Assembly (NCBI RefSeq): GCF_014839835.1
Contig: NC_071644.1
Span: forward strand, 7,355,266-7,419,265
Length of the DNA stretch: 64,000 nucleotides
Origin: Dryobates pubescens
Lineage: Eukaryota > Chordata > Aves > Piciformes > Picidae
Direction: 5' to 3'
The notes under the pieces are model-generated. The model was not told the DNA's origin and ran no database searches. It saw nothing but the letters and a program-made list of their open reading frames with translations. This document shows positions 1 to 11,500 of this stretch, one piece after another (position 1 is the stretch's first letter; the number at the start of each line of letters is the position of its first letter). The translations under genes were made by a program, and so were the position numbers.

Positions 1-705
1 CTTTTCAGGCCTTTCTCTTTCCCCCCCTTTTCACCACCACACTTTGAAGCTAGAAACAGGCAGATGCTGAGTGGCTCCTGCTCTGGCAGGGCTCTGAGAT
101 AAAGGTGGATTCAAGGCCTGGCTTAGCTGTGCCTGGCTTTGTTGGCCTTGTCCCCTGCCTGCCCAGGGCTCTGCGGTGCCAGCCCCACGTAAGCAGCTCT
201 GGTCGGCTGCCTAAGCAGTTAAACAACTCTCTTCTGTTTTCATCTTCCAGTTACCATCTTGGGGTGCTTTGGGCCTGATGAGACAAACAGCTGCTGGCAG
301 GAAGTGTGGTGAGTGCAGAGGTTCCTCTGGAAAGCACCCAGCAGTCTCTGTGCTGCCAGGGGCTCAGCCTCGGCACCTGGGCTGCCCTGGAGCTGGGCTG
401 AGCTGCTCCACTGCCTCTGTGTCTGGTTGAGCTGCTCAGCTCTCTCTCATTTGATGGAAACTCTGTGGTTTGTCACTTACATGATGTGAGAGGAGCATTT
501 GGACAGTGGCTTCTTTGCCCTCTTGCAAACACAAACCTCAGAGCCCCCTCTGCACCTGAGCTGGGTGGTGCTTCCCTTCTGTGCCTGGGCTGGGAGCTGC
601 CAGTTCACCCAGCAGCCCCCACCAAGCCCTTCCACTGGTGGGCAGGTGAAGGTCAGAGCTAAGGAGCAGCACTGTGGGTGGGAAAGGGGTGCAGCTTAGA
701 GACTG

Positions 706-778
706 GGTGGGGAGCTTGGTGCCATGGGTTAGTTGATCAGATGGTGTTGGGTGAGAGGTTGGACTTGAGAATCTCAAA
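706..778 (+). mobile_element. CR1 LINE, 3'-end fragment
   Basis: Only the extreme 3' end is present (TTGGTGCCATGGGTTAGTTG, then GAGAGGTTGGACTTGA). The usual ATTCT-type tail is replaced by an 11-bp tandem repeat. Confidence 0.75.
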
Positions 779-783
779 GCTCT

Positions 784-832
784 GCTCTCCCCCTGCTCTC
801 CCCCTGCTCTCCCCCTGCTCTCCCCCTGCTCC
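784..832. repeat. 11-bp tandem repeat (CTCTCCCCCTG), about 4.5 copies
   Basis: Perfect copies directly follow the truncated CR1 3' end at 706-778, in the position of its simple-repeat tail. Confidence 0.9.
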
Positions 833-1171
833 TGGCCCATCCTCACCCAGAGCTGTAGCTTTCCTGCCTGTCTGCTTTGGGGGGCAGGGAGCTGCTACCT
901 CTTAGCTCAGCATTGTCACCTGGTGAGGATTCTCCTGCCAGCAAATCCTCTGCAGTGCCAGCTGCCAGTGCTGCTCTTCCTCAATGCTTTGCTGTCCCTC
1001 ACAGCAGCCCTGCTTGCCACCAGGACACAGAGCCCTGAGGAGGCTTCACCAGCCCCAGCACCACTCAGCTGTGTGGCTTTGGCTCCTGACCCACCTGAGG
1101 TGAACTCAAACTCCAGCCCCTCCTGGGCTAAGAGGTGGCTTTAAGACTTGTACCCCGTGCTGGCAGAGGTG

Positions 1172-2203
1172 ATGGCAGACATTTCCTGGACTGAAGGGGT
1201 CTCCCCAGTGACCAATGGCAGTTCAGAGCCCCCCTTGGAAGCAGACTTCCAGCACTCCTTGTTTCCTGCCCTCTACAGCATTGTCTTTGTGCTGGGGCTG
1301 CTGGAGAACGTCCCAGCCCTGTACCTGCTGTGCTGCCAGGTGAAGCACAGCTCCCCTTCCTACCTCTACATGGCCAACCTGGCTCTGCTGGACACCTTGT
1401 TTGTCTGTGTGCTGCCCTTCAGAATCCATTACCACCTGACCAGGAACAGCTGGGTCTCTGGTGACATGGCCTGCAGGCTGACAGGGACCTTGGACTGCAT
1501 CACCACCTACCTGAGCATCGCCTTCTTCACCTGCGTCTGCCTGGACCGCTACGTGGCCCTGCTGCACCCCTTCACCTACATCCAGCTCAGAGCCAGCCAC
1601 TGCCTGCTGGTGGTCACAGCCCTCTGGCTGCTGGCTCTGAGTGCCACAGCTGCACTCATCCTGGGAGGTCCCCTGCACACCACTGGGGTGAGGAGCAGCA
1701 CAGCCTGCTCCGAGAGCCGCGCCGCTCCCTCCGGCCTCCTGGCCCTGCTCTTCGGCTTCCTGCTGCCCTTCTCCATCATCCTCCTCAGCTTCCCTCTCCT
1801 TGCCAGGAAGATCTCCCAGCTCAAGCACAGCACCCGCAAGAGGAAGGCCCTGAGGACCATCTACAGCATCCTGGGCATCTGCAGCTTGTGCTTTGTGCCC
1901 TACCACCTGACTCACCTGCTCCGCTTCCTGGTGCGAGTGCAGCTGCTCCGGGCCCAGGCCCTCACCACCCTGCTCTGCAGACTGAGCAGGGTCACCCCAG
2001 CCCTGCTCAGCTTCAGCTGCTGCCTCAATCCCCTCCTCTACTACTTCAGCTCCCCCAGCAAGCCCTGGCTCATCGACCTCAGGCTCTGCTTCAGGTCTAA
2101 AATGGTCTACACCATCTGTGACCAGAATCTGGGGGAGTCCTCCTGTGCCTACAAGCTGCAGCAGAGAGCTGGAAACAAAGCCCCTGGAGCTGGAATCCTC
2201 TGA
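1172..2203 (+). CDS. Orphan class A (rhodopsin-family) G-protein-coupled receptor, P2Y/PAF-receptor-like
   Basis: A single-exon gene for a 343-residue seven-helix receptor at the plasma membrane. The start is the first ATG after an in-frame stop (TAA, 1142-1144). An N-glycosylation site (N15-G-S) precedes TM1 at about residues 31-53. Family marks are visible: an NLALLD motif in TM2, a TM3 cysteine with a partner in extracellular loop 2 (STACSES), DRY at 125-127, CFVPYH at 240-245 in TM6 (typical of the P2Y/lipid/proton-sensing group), and NPLLY at 286-290 in TM7. The first helix (LFPALYSIVFVLG) resembles the PAF receptor, while TM3, TM6 and TM7 resemble GPR4 or LPAR5 equally well, so no ligand can be named. 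There are no frameshifts. A non-coding 5' exon may exist near 251-308 (acceptor- and donor-like ends), but this is weak. It lies tail to tail with INTS11. Receptor class is certain; subfamily is inferred. Confidence 0.88.
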   Translation: MADISWTEGVSPVTNGSSEPPLEADFQHSLFPALYSIVFVLGLLENVPALYLLCCQVKHSSPSYLYMANLALLDTLFVCVLPFRIHYHLTRNSWVSGDMACRLTGTLDCITTYLSIAFFTCVCLDRYVALLHPFTYIQLRASHCLLVVTALWLLALSATAALILGGPLHTTGVRSSTACSESRAAPSGLLALLFGFLLPFSIILLSFPLLARKISQLKHSTRKRKALRTIYSILGICSLCFVPYHLTHLLRFLVRVQLLRAQALTTLLCRLSRVTPALLSFSCCLNPLLYYFSSPSKPWLIDLRLCFRSKMVYTICDQNLGESSCAYKLQQRAGNKAPGAGIL

Positions 2204-2274
2204 TCAGCTCAGAGTAAGTTCTGCAGCCACCTTTCAGCTCCTTCTTTGGAGCCAAACCTGTGGAAGCTGACACT

Positions 2275-2535
2275 TGTCCAGCCAGGGGCAAGGCAGCAGT
2301 GGGGGCAACCTCTCATCAGGGTGGCCAGAGCCAGGCCAAGGGGGAATGGGTTGAAGCTGAGGGAGAGCAGGGTGAGGCTGGAGCTGAGGAAGAAGTTCTG
2401 CAGGAGGAGGGTGCTGAGGCTCTGGAACAGGCTCCACGGGCAGGCTGGGGCTGCCTCCTCCCTGGGGCTGTTCAGGGCCAGGCTGGATGATGCCCTGAGC
2501 AGCCAAGTCCAGCTGAGAGCTGCCCCTGCCCATGG
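2275..2535 (+). mobile_element. CR1 LINE fragment (ORF2 C-terminus and 3' end)
   Basis: Translates to the decayed RT C-terminal motif (RGNGLKLRESRVRLELRKKF, then LWNRL), followed by CR1 3' sequence. It begins about 70 bp after the receptor stop codon and may lie in its 3' UTR. Confidence 0.8.
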
Positions 2536-2537
2536 TG

Positions 2538-2990
2538 GGGAGGTTGGAGCCAGTGACTTGCTGGAAGGTGTCCAGAGAAGGGCAACAGAGCTGGGGAGGG
2601 GTCTGGAGCACAGCCCTGGAGGAGAGGCTGAGGGAGCTGGGGTTGCTTAGCCTGGAGAAGAGGAGGCTCAGGGGAGACCTTCTTGCTCTCTCCAACTCCC
2701 TGAAGGGAGGTTGCAGCCAGGTGGGGGTTGGGCTCTTCTCCCAGGCACCCAGCACAAGAGGCCACAGTCTCAAGCTGTGCCAGGGGAGTTTTGGGCTGGA
2801 TGGTAGGAAGAAGTTCTTCCCAGCAAGAGAGATTGGCCACTGGGATGTGCTGCCCAGGGAGGTGGTGGAGTCCCCATCCCTGGAGGTGTTCAGGAAGAGC
2901 CTGGCTGAGGCCCTTGGTGCCATGGTTGGTGCTAGGTTGGACCTGATGCTCTCTGAGGTCCTTTCCAACCTGGTTGATTGTTGTGTCTCT
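2538..2990 (+). mobile_element. CR1 LINE fragment, long 3' part
   Basis: Reads [20 protein letters not shown], then [30 protein letters not shown] and the 3' end to GATTGTTGTG. It is one of the least decayed copies in the window. Confidence 0.92.
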
Positions 2991-3944
2991 GAGGTCCCTT
3001 CCCCCCTGGGCCATTCTCTGGTATTGTTTGTCAGGCAGCTGGGGGGCAGCTGTGTCCTCTGGCAGTCCTGCAGAGCTCCTGCTGCCACTGTGCTGCTCCT
3101 GCTTGGCTGCAGGGCTGGCAGCACCCAGGGCTGTGCTCTGACAGCAGCAAAGGGTTACTTGAGAGCTCCTGGCCCTGCCTGCAGTCCCAGGGGATCAGGG
3201 CAGCCCTGCCTGGCTTTTCCCTATTTTGGAGGGCTCCTGTCTCCTCTCCCTGGGAGGGGAACACTCTCTGCCAGCTGGGTTCAGACTTTCTGCCTACATT
3301 CCACAGCCAAATAAGGGCTCCTCATCCCTTCTTGGGAATCTGGTGATTGGCTTCCTGAGCTGAGCCTCAGCCCAGGCCTTCTAGCTCTGTGTGCCCCTGG
3401 ATTTGAGCTGGACAGCAGCTGAGGCAAGTGTGGCAGCTGAGAACTCCAAGTGTCTACCCTGTGCAAGCTGCTCTGGCCACACAAGCCCTGGGGGCAGTCA
3501 CTGCAGGAGCTGGCACAACCCCTTCCACCCTGCAGCCCTGCTGAAGGGTCAGGGATGTGATTTTTGTGTGCTCTGAAGACCATTCTCTGACCTGTTTCAT
3601 CTCTTCTCTTGTGTTAACAGAGCCCCACAGCCACCCTGGGAAGCAGCAGGCTTTGGAGGGAGTTTTAGCATCATGTGAGGGTGATCAGAGTCAGCAGAGC
3701 AGCACTGGGCTGGCTGACAAAGCTGCTGCAGAGCCAAGGCTTGACTCAAGAGGATGTGATTGCTGCTTGCAGATACACAGCCAGGCTCTTCTCTTCCTTC
3801 CCACACCACCCCCAGGCCTTGTGAAGTGCAGCTCTGCTCCTGGCCTCTTGGCACAGGAGGCTGGGAGGAGATCCCAACAGGAGGGAGGTGGCACAGGGCA
3901 TGAGGTGTGCCCAGGGTGGTGCTGTGCTGACCCCCAGGGGTGCC
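2991..3944. other. Intergenic DNA between CR1 copies
   Basis: No gene, repeat array or RNA recognised. Open frames here lack family resemblance. Confidence 0.5.
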
Positions 3945-4012
3945 TGCTGTGGCAGGGGGGTTGGACTCAATGAGCTCTGGAGGTCCCTTCCACCCCCTGA
4001 CCTCCTCTGATT
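3945..4012 (+). mobile_element. CR1 LINE, 3'-end fragment
   Basis: GGGGGGTTGGACTCAATGAG through CCCTTCCACCCCCTGACC to CTGATTCAC; meets an inverted CR1 copy tail to tail at 4013. Confidence 0.75.
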
Positions 4013-4013
4013 C

Positions 4014-4312
4014 ACAGAATGGGTTGGGGTGGAAGGGACCTCCAAGCTCAGCCAGTTCCAACCCCTGCCATGGGCAGGGACACCTCCCCCCAGCCCAGGC
4101 TGCTCCAGGCTTCATCCACCTTGGCCTTGAACACCCCAGGGAGGAGGCAGCCACAGCCTCCCTGGGCAGCCTGTTCCTCCCTACCCTCCCTGGAAAGAAT
4201 TTCTTCCTCCCCTCCACTTTCACTCTGCCCTCTGCCAGCTCCAGTCCCTTCCCTTGTCCTACCCCTAATCCCTACAAGCCCTTGCAGTCCTGTCCCCCTC
4301 CTGTGCAGCATT
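4014..4312 (-). mobile_element. CR1 LINE fragment, inverted
   Basis: Begins CAGAATGGGTTGGGGTGGAA (CR1 3' end in reverse) and runs to the ORF2 C-terminal part (KNFFLPSTFTL-like in reverse reading). Confidence 0.9.
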
Positions 4313-5436
4313 CAGGCTGACAGTGCCCCTGGACCCTGGCCCTGCAGCAGGTTGGTTGAGCTTCCCAGGTTGTGCTGAGCTGTTGGATGTGGAACTGCCT
4401 CAGACCTTACAGGAGGGAGCAGGACAGATGTGGCAGGGGGGTGTGGGGAGCCAGTGCCTCTCTGCACCATGGACACTGCAGCCTCTGCCCCTTGCCTGAG
4501 GGCAGCTGCTGCCACTCTGCTTGAGGGCAAGAGGTTTGGAGCCCAAGCAGCAGAGGTGAGGAGCAAGGCTGGGGCCTTGGAGTGGGGAAAGCAAAGGTGC
4601 AGTGAGCTGGCAGGGAAGGGGCTGCAGGGTGGGAGGCTGTGCTGAGCTGCTCAAGGCAATCAGCAAAGCACTGCAGCAGTGGAGGGTGGCTGCAGGAAGC
4701 AACCCAAGGGAGCTGCAGTCACTGTGCTGGAGGCTGTGGTGGGGGTTAGGAGGGGCCTGCCCTGCCCTGCCCTGCCTGCAGCTTCACTCAGGCTGAGTGG
4801 AGAGCTGGGTGCTGGGTGCTGCTTGTAGCCTGGAGGGATTTCTGAGCAGCAGTGAGGCAAACAAACCCAGAGCTGCACAAACCTCTGCAGCAGCCCCAAA
4901 ATAACAACTCCTGAGCTGCCTGAGACAAGTGCAGAGCCTTGCACTCATGAAAGGGAGCTGAGGAGAGCCTCTCAGGGAGCCTTAACTGAATCTTTTACCT
5001 TCCTGTGCAGCTGCTATTTCTGTCCCATTTCTAGGCTATGAAAGCAAGCTCCCAGCCCTGCAGGGACTGCTCCTTCCAGCTGAGCACAGCTTTGGTGCCC
5101 TGGATAAAGGAAGAGAACAGTTTGGAGCCTGCAGCCAGGAGTGCAGCTTCCTTCCAGCCTCAGCTCTGGCTGGGGGGTGATTCAAAAGTCACTGTGCTGG
5201 GACAAGAGCACAGTTAGGGGGAGGGGGGGGGTTGAGCCTTGCCTCTGTGGTGCTTTAGTGGTCTAACTGTGGAGCTCTGAAAGCCCTGCTGAAGCTTTAA
5301 GGGCAGTAAGAAGCCTGAGCAGCTGGCACCTGACTGTGTGAGCAACTCCCAGGTGCTCCTGGGCAGGTTTCCAGTGGGGGGAAGCTGGGGGCTGCCCAGG
5401 CTCTCACTGCAGGAAGTGGCCAAGCTCTGTCCTCCT
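4313..5436. other. Intergenic DNA between receptor gene and INTS11
   Basis: GC-moderate DNA without CR1 or a recognisable gene. Nothing further can be assigned. Confidence 0.5.
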
Positions 5437-5442
5437 TTTATT
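5437..5442 (-). promoter_or_regulatory. INTS11: Probable INTS11 polyadenylation signal
   Basis: AATAAA on the minus strand, 110 nt after the INTS11 stop codon at 5552-5554. It is the first canonical signal downstream, and would give a short 3' UTR of about 130 nt. Confidence 0.6.
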
Positions 5443-5551
5443 AAAACAAACCAACCCAGAAGGGGGGAGAAGAACAAAGCCCAAACCTTTCAGCAGTGTA
5501 AACAAAATAAACCTCTGACTGACTCTCTCTGCAGCCCCTCTGTGCTGCTGC

Positions 5552-8500
5552 TCAGGAGCTGCTGGGTGGAAGTCCTTTTTTCAGCAGGGCTGTGAGGTAG
5601 CTGCCCAGCTCCTCGTCCTGGAGAGAGGGGAAAAGAGAAAGAGGGTGGAAAAATAGAGCTTGTTTTTCCCAGGGGGGGCAGGAAGTTGGATGCTTGTGCC
5701 TAGAGATGGCCTGAAAGGGCTCTCAGACCCAGCACCAGGTTCAGAAAGGGAGTTGTGGGGTGCTCCTTCCAGCTGTTTTGAGGAGTGCTGCTCTTGAAAG
5801 CAAAGAAGGAACAGCACTGAGGCTTCATTTGCTTTGCTCCCAAGAAGGGACTGGAGGCACAACACAGCCCTGGCAAGCAGGGGGGTGGTGTGGGCTTTCT
5901 GCTTGGTGGCTGTTGGACACCTGAGAGGGGCAGTGCACAACATCTCTCCCTCTGAGGGCAGCAGGGAGACAAAGTGACCTAACCAAGTGGAATCACTTCA
6001 GAGAGCCACAGAATGCTTTGGGCTGGAAGGGACCTTAGAGACCATCCAGTTCCAACAGGGAGACCTTGCACTAGCCCAGGCTGCTCAGGGCCTCCTCTGC
6101 CTGCATTCAGTGGTGCCAGAGGAATATGGCTCAGGGGAGGAGAAGGATTGGCACCAAACCTAACCTGCTGAAGCAGCTGGCAGTGACTCTCCTCCTCCTC
6201 TTCCACTCAAGTGGCTGCACAGCCAGAGGGGTGAAGGCTCACCCTTGGGGCAGCAACCCACCCTGCAGCACAGGTTTGGACTGGAAGTGCCTGAGGCCTC
6301 CTACCTGGTAGGTCCAGGACACGAGCAGAACTTTGGTTCCTTGATCCTCAGAGTGTGCTGTGGCCTGGATGAGGATGGACTCCACTGTTATGGACCCATC
6401 AGGGAGGTGCTGCACAGAGTAGTCCTTCAGCACCCTGGCAAGAGAGGAGCTGGCAGTTATTCTGGGGGGGACAAGCATGCCTCTGAAGGGTGGCTCACCC
6501 CTGGCTCTCTGAACCCCAGCTGGGACAATGATCTTAGCACTGTTTATGGGCAGTGGGGGGCAAGAAGGAGGGGGCAGGCTCTTTTCAGGGCTGTCCTGTG
6601 GGCACAAACTGGAACCCAGGAGGTTCCACCTCTGGTGTGAGGCTGCTGGAGGCCTGGAGCAGGCTGCCCAGGGGGGTTGTGGAGTCCCCTGCTCCGGAGC
6701 CTTTCCAGCCCCACCTGGATGCATTCCTGGGTGGCCTGCCCTGGGTGCTCCTGCTCTGGCAGGGAGCTTGGGCTGGAGGATCCCTTCCCACCCCCCAACC
6801 ATTCTGATTTGAGGGGGGGACCGCCCCAGCCTGGCACAGGCCAGGAGGCCACAGGCTGCAGCAGCGGCGCCGCGGAGACCCTGCTCTGAGCGCCGGGGGA
6901 AGGGCAGGGAGGGCCTGAGCCTGAGCCTGCTGAGCTGAGCAGGGCAGGGAGGGCCTGAGCCTAAGCCTGCTGAGCAGGGCAGGGCAGGGAGGGCCTGAGC
7001 CTAAGCCTGCTGAGCTGAGCTGAGCAGGGCAGGGAGGGCCTGAGCCTAAGCCTGCTGAGCTGAGCAGGGCAGGGAGGGCCTGAGCCTAAGCCTGCTGAGC
7101 TGAGCTGGGCAGGGCAGGGAGGGCCTGAGCCTAAGCCTGCTGAGCTGGGCAGGGCAGGGAGGGCCTGAGCCTAAGCCTGCTGAGCTGGGCAGGGCAGGGA
7201 GGGCCTGAGCCTAAGCCTGCTGAGCTGGGCAGGGCAGGGAGGGCCTGAGCCTAAGCCTGCTGAGCTGGGCAGGGCCGGGAGGGCCTGAGCCTAAGCCTGC
7301 TGAGCTGGGCAGGGCAGGGAGGGCCTGAGCCTAAGCCTGCTGAGCTGGGCAGGGCAGGGCAGGGAGGGCCTGAGCCTAAGCCTGCTGAGCTGAGCAGGGC
7401 AGGGAGGGCCTGAGCCTAAGCCTGCTGAGCAGGGCAGGGCAGGGAGGGCCTGAGCCTAAGCCTGCTGAGCTGGGCAGGGCAGGGAGGGCCTGAGCCTAAG
7501 CCTGCTGAGCAGGGCAGGGCAGGGAGGGCCTGAGCCTAAGCCTGCTGAGCAGGGCAGGGCAGGGAGGGCCTGAGCCTAAGCCTGCTGAGCTGGGCAGGGC
7601 AGGGAGGGCCTGAGCCTAAGCCTGCTGAGCAGGGCAGGGCAGGGAGGGCCTGAGCCTAAGCCTGCTGAGCTGAGCAGGGCAGGGAGGGCCTGAGCCTAAG
7701 CCTGCTGAGCTGAGCAGGGCAGGGAGGGCCTGAGCCTGAGCCTGCCGAGCTGGGCAGGGCAGGGAGGGCCTGAGCCTAAGCCTGCTGAGCTGAGCAGGGC
7801 AGGGAGGGCCTGAGCCTAAGCCTGCTGAGCTGAGCAGGGCAGGGAGGGCCTGAGCCTAAGCCTGCCGAGCTGGGCAGGGCAGGGAGGGCCTGAGCCTAAG
7901 CCTGCCGAGCTGGGCAGGGCAGGGAGGGCCTGAGCCTAAGCCTGCCGAGCTGGGCAGGGCAGGGAGGGCCTGAGCCTAAGCCTGCTGAGCTGAGCAGGGC
8001 AGGGAGGGCCTGAGCCTAAGCCTGCTGAGCTGAGCAGGGCAGGGAGGGCCTGAGCCTGCTGAGCTGGGCAGGGCAGGGAGGGCCTGAGCCTAAGCCTGCT
8101 GAGCAGGGCAGGGCAGGGAGGGCCTGAGCCTAAGCCTGCTGAGCTGAGCAGGGCAGGGAGGGCCTGAGCCTAAGCCTGCCGAGCTGGGCAGGGCAGGGAG
8201 GGCCTGAGCCTAAGCCTGCTGAGCTGAGCAGGGCAGGGAGGGCCTGAGCCTAAGCCTGCTGAGCAGGGCAGGGCAGGGAGGGCCTGAGCCTAAGCCTGCT
8301 GAGCTGAGCAGGGCAGGGAGGGCCTGAGCCTAAGCCTGCTGAGCAGGGCAGGGCAGGGAGGGCCTGAGCCTGCTGAGCAGGGCAGGGCAGGGAGGGCCTG
8401 AGCCTGCTGAGCTGAGCAGGGCAGGGAGGGCCTGAGCCTGCTGAGCAGGGCAGGGCAGGGAGGGCCTGAGCCTGCCGAGCTGTGTGGCTGGGGCAGCAGG

Positions 8501-11500
8501 CAGCCCGGCTGCAGAGCACTTGCCCCTTGAGGTGGTTGTAGACGCGCAGCACGGTCTCGTGCTCCTTGCGCGGGTCCTGCAGGTGCACGCGGCAGGTGAA
8601 GCGCAGCTGATGCTCCGCCAGCCCCAGCTCCTTCAGCGCCTGCTCGGGGCACAGCAGCCGGAAGCTCTGCGGGCACAGGCACACAGACACGCTCAGGACC
8701 CCGAGGGGCGGCCGCTGCCACCCCCCCGCCGCGCCTCAGGCCGCAGCAGGCTGCGAGCGTCCGCCGCCAGCCTGGCCGCGGACGCCTCCGGGGCTGAGGC
8801 TGCTGGCGGCCCGGAGAGCCAAGCGGAGCCTGGGCTGCAGCAAGAGGAGCAGGGCCAGGGAGGGGACTCTGCCCCTCTGCTCTGCCCTGCTGAGACCACA
8901 GCTGGAGCTCTGGGGCCAGTTCTGCAGCCTCTGTGCCAGGGAGGATCTGGAAGGTGCCCAGAGAAGGGCCACGAGGAGGAGCAGAGGGCTGGAGCTGCTC
9001 TGCTGTGAGCACAGCCTGAGCTGGGGCTGTGCAGTCTGGAGAAGGCTCCAAGGAGAGCTAATTGTGGCCTTCCAGGATCTGCAGGGGGCTCCAAGAAAGC
9101 TGGGGAGGGACTTTGGAGGGGGTCAGGGAGGGATAGGGCTGGGGGGGATGGAGCAAAACTAGAAGTAGGGAGATTGAGATTGGATGCTAGGAAGAAGTTG
9201 TTGCCCAGGAGGGTGGTGAGAGCCTGGCACAGGCTGCCCAGGGAGGTGGTGGAAGCCTCCTGCCTGGAGGTGTTTGCAGCCAGGCTGGAGGTGGCTGTGA
9301 GCAACCTGCTGTGGTGTGAGGTGTCCCTGCCCATGGCAGGGGGTTGGAGCTGGCTGAGCCTTGAGGTCCCTTCCAGCCCTGACAGTTCCCTGGTTCTAAC
9401 CTGTGCCAGGCTCTCACCACCCTCAGGGGGGAGAATTTCTTCCTAACATCCAATCTGAATCTCCCCAGCTCTGGTTTTGTTCCTGGAGGGCAAGAGGCTG
9501 AGAGCTGGTGAAGATGGCACTCCAGAGACCAGCTAAGGTCTGCCTGACAGATTGACCTTCCCAGGGCTGCTCCTCTCCAGCTCCTCCTTCACCCAGAACT
9601 CCCTCTGGGTGATGACAACACCCAGAGGGCACAAGACAAGCAGGAGGCAGTTTTGTACTCACATTGTCCTTCATCATCAGTGTGCCATGCATCAGCTGGG
9701 GCTTCTTGACATCTGGCAAGAGACCCAAGCCAAGGGCAAGGGAAGAGAAAGGTGATGTGGTTACTGGTGATGTTCTTACCACACCAGACAGCTGCTAGAG
9801 AACGCAACAGACTGGAGCTGAATCCTTGCTGAGGTCCCAGCTGCTGGAGGACTTCACAGGCTGGAGTTCAGAGACTTAAGCTTCCCCTCTGCAGCAAGGT
9901 GTGTGGTGCTCAGCCCATGATCAGAACTCTACCCATCAGCCATGCTTAGTAACACAACCTCTGCCTCTCTTCCCAGCCACCTCCTGCTTGGAGAGGGTTT
10001 AGACTATTTTAAGCTGGGTCCAGCACAGTAGTTCCAGCCTTTAAGAGCAGGCAGGGATGGTGTTTGCATGGTGGGCAAGGGGCAGGGGGGGAGGCTTTGC
10101 TTTTAAGCACCACTGCAGGCAGGCACAGCACAGGAGCTGCTTCAGTTCCCAGGCTGCTCTCAGCCCCTTCGTGCTGCTCTGTCCCAGGGAGCGGTGCCCT
10201 GGCTCCCCACTGCCACCACTGGCCCTGCCCCCCCCTTGCCAGCCCTCTACACCACAGTGGGGGCCAGAAGGTGAAGCTGCTGGGTGAGTGGCTCTCACCT
10301 AGTGCTGTTTCTCTCTTGAGGAGCCCCAGGGATATGTCCACTGGGATGCTGGGGTTGGTGAAGATGGTTGTGGTCTCTCCATTGGCAGGCATGTAGCAGC
10401 TGACATCTGCAAGGGGAACAACCAAGCCTCAGCAGGGCTGCACTACCCAGCCCAGGCTCACCTCACCCACAGGCAGGGCCCCTGGGTGCTGGGAGTGTGG
10501 CTGCAGCTGTTGTGAGGGGCAGGAGGTGAGGGTTAGTAACTGCTGAAAGGGGGCAGCAGGGATGTGAAAGAGGCTGAAGAGCAGAAACCCCCCCCCCAAA
10601 AAACCTCCCCTGAACTCCTTGGGAGGGTGAAGAGCTAAGGGATAAAGGTAAGAGGAGTGCCTGCAGGCTGCTGGGTAACAAATGGCTGCAAAGCAAGCTG
10701 CAGCTGCTGAGCTACCAGCCAGCCTGAACTCCCTCTTCCCTTCCAGAGCTCTTCCCAAGGCCTTGAGGGGAATGAGCTCCAGAGAAGAATTACCAGTGAA
10801 GAGAGAAGCTGCTAATGAACCATTCCAAGTGCCCCCTGCCTGCCTCTAAAGCAATCCATTAAGTGCTGAGCTGTCTGATACAAGGGAGCAGCTCCAGCTT
10901 CACCTCCCACTGGGCACTACCCTGGCTGGCTGGCCCCTGCTCAGCCAGGGGATGGATATTGGCTGCCTGGAAGTGACTTTATGCCTGGCTCCAGACTCCT
11001 GGAAGCACTGGGGCTGGAAAAGCCTTTAAGAAGGTCCAGTCCAACCCTTCCTACAGCAATCCATTAAGTGCTGAGCTGTCTGATACAAGGGAGCAGCTCT
11101 AGCTTCACCTTCCACTGGGCACTACCCTGGCTGGCTGGCCCCTGCTCAGCTAGGGGATGGAAGTGACTTTATGCCTGGCTCCAGACTCCTGGAAGCACTG
11201 GGGCTGGAAAAGCCCTGCAAGAAGATCCAGTCCAACCCTTCCCACCTCTGCCAAGCCTGGTGCTAAGCCACAGCCCTCAGCACCACATCCCTGTGGCTGG
11301 GCAGCCCCGCCGGGGCCCGGCCCTCACCACACCTTCCAGGGCAGCCCAGGGGATTATGGCTGTGCCCCTGCCCCCAGGCCAGGCCCAGCAGTGCCCTTAC
11401 GAAACTCCTGCTCAATCTTCTGCTTCAGGAACTCCATTTTCTTGGCCTCCCCGTGGACCAGCAGCACGCTGCGGGGCTCGGCCTGCCGGATCAGCTGCAT

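Larger units (their letters stand above)
1..1171. other. Non-coding left flank
   Basis: No coding exon recognised. It contains a short CR1 3' end and an 11-bp tandem repeat (listed separately), and possible splice-like ends at about 251 and 308 that could frame a 5' UTR exon of the receptor gene. Confidence 0.5.

Noticed and set aside
1223-1915. 230-codon minus-strand frame opposite the GPCR
   Set aside because: Antisense shadow of the receptor coding sequence.
2532-3314. 260-codon frame resembling a reverse-transcriptase C-terminus
   Set aside because: CR1 ORF2 remnant fused to unrelated downstream sequence; not a host gene and too short to be an active element.
8250-9051. Long minus-strand frames running into INTS11 exon 15
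   Set aside because: They read through the exon into the intronic G-rich minisatellite or CR1; only 8524-8666 is the real exon.
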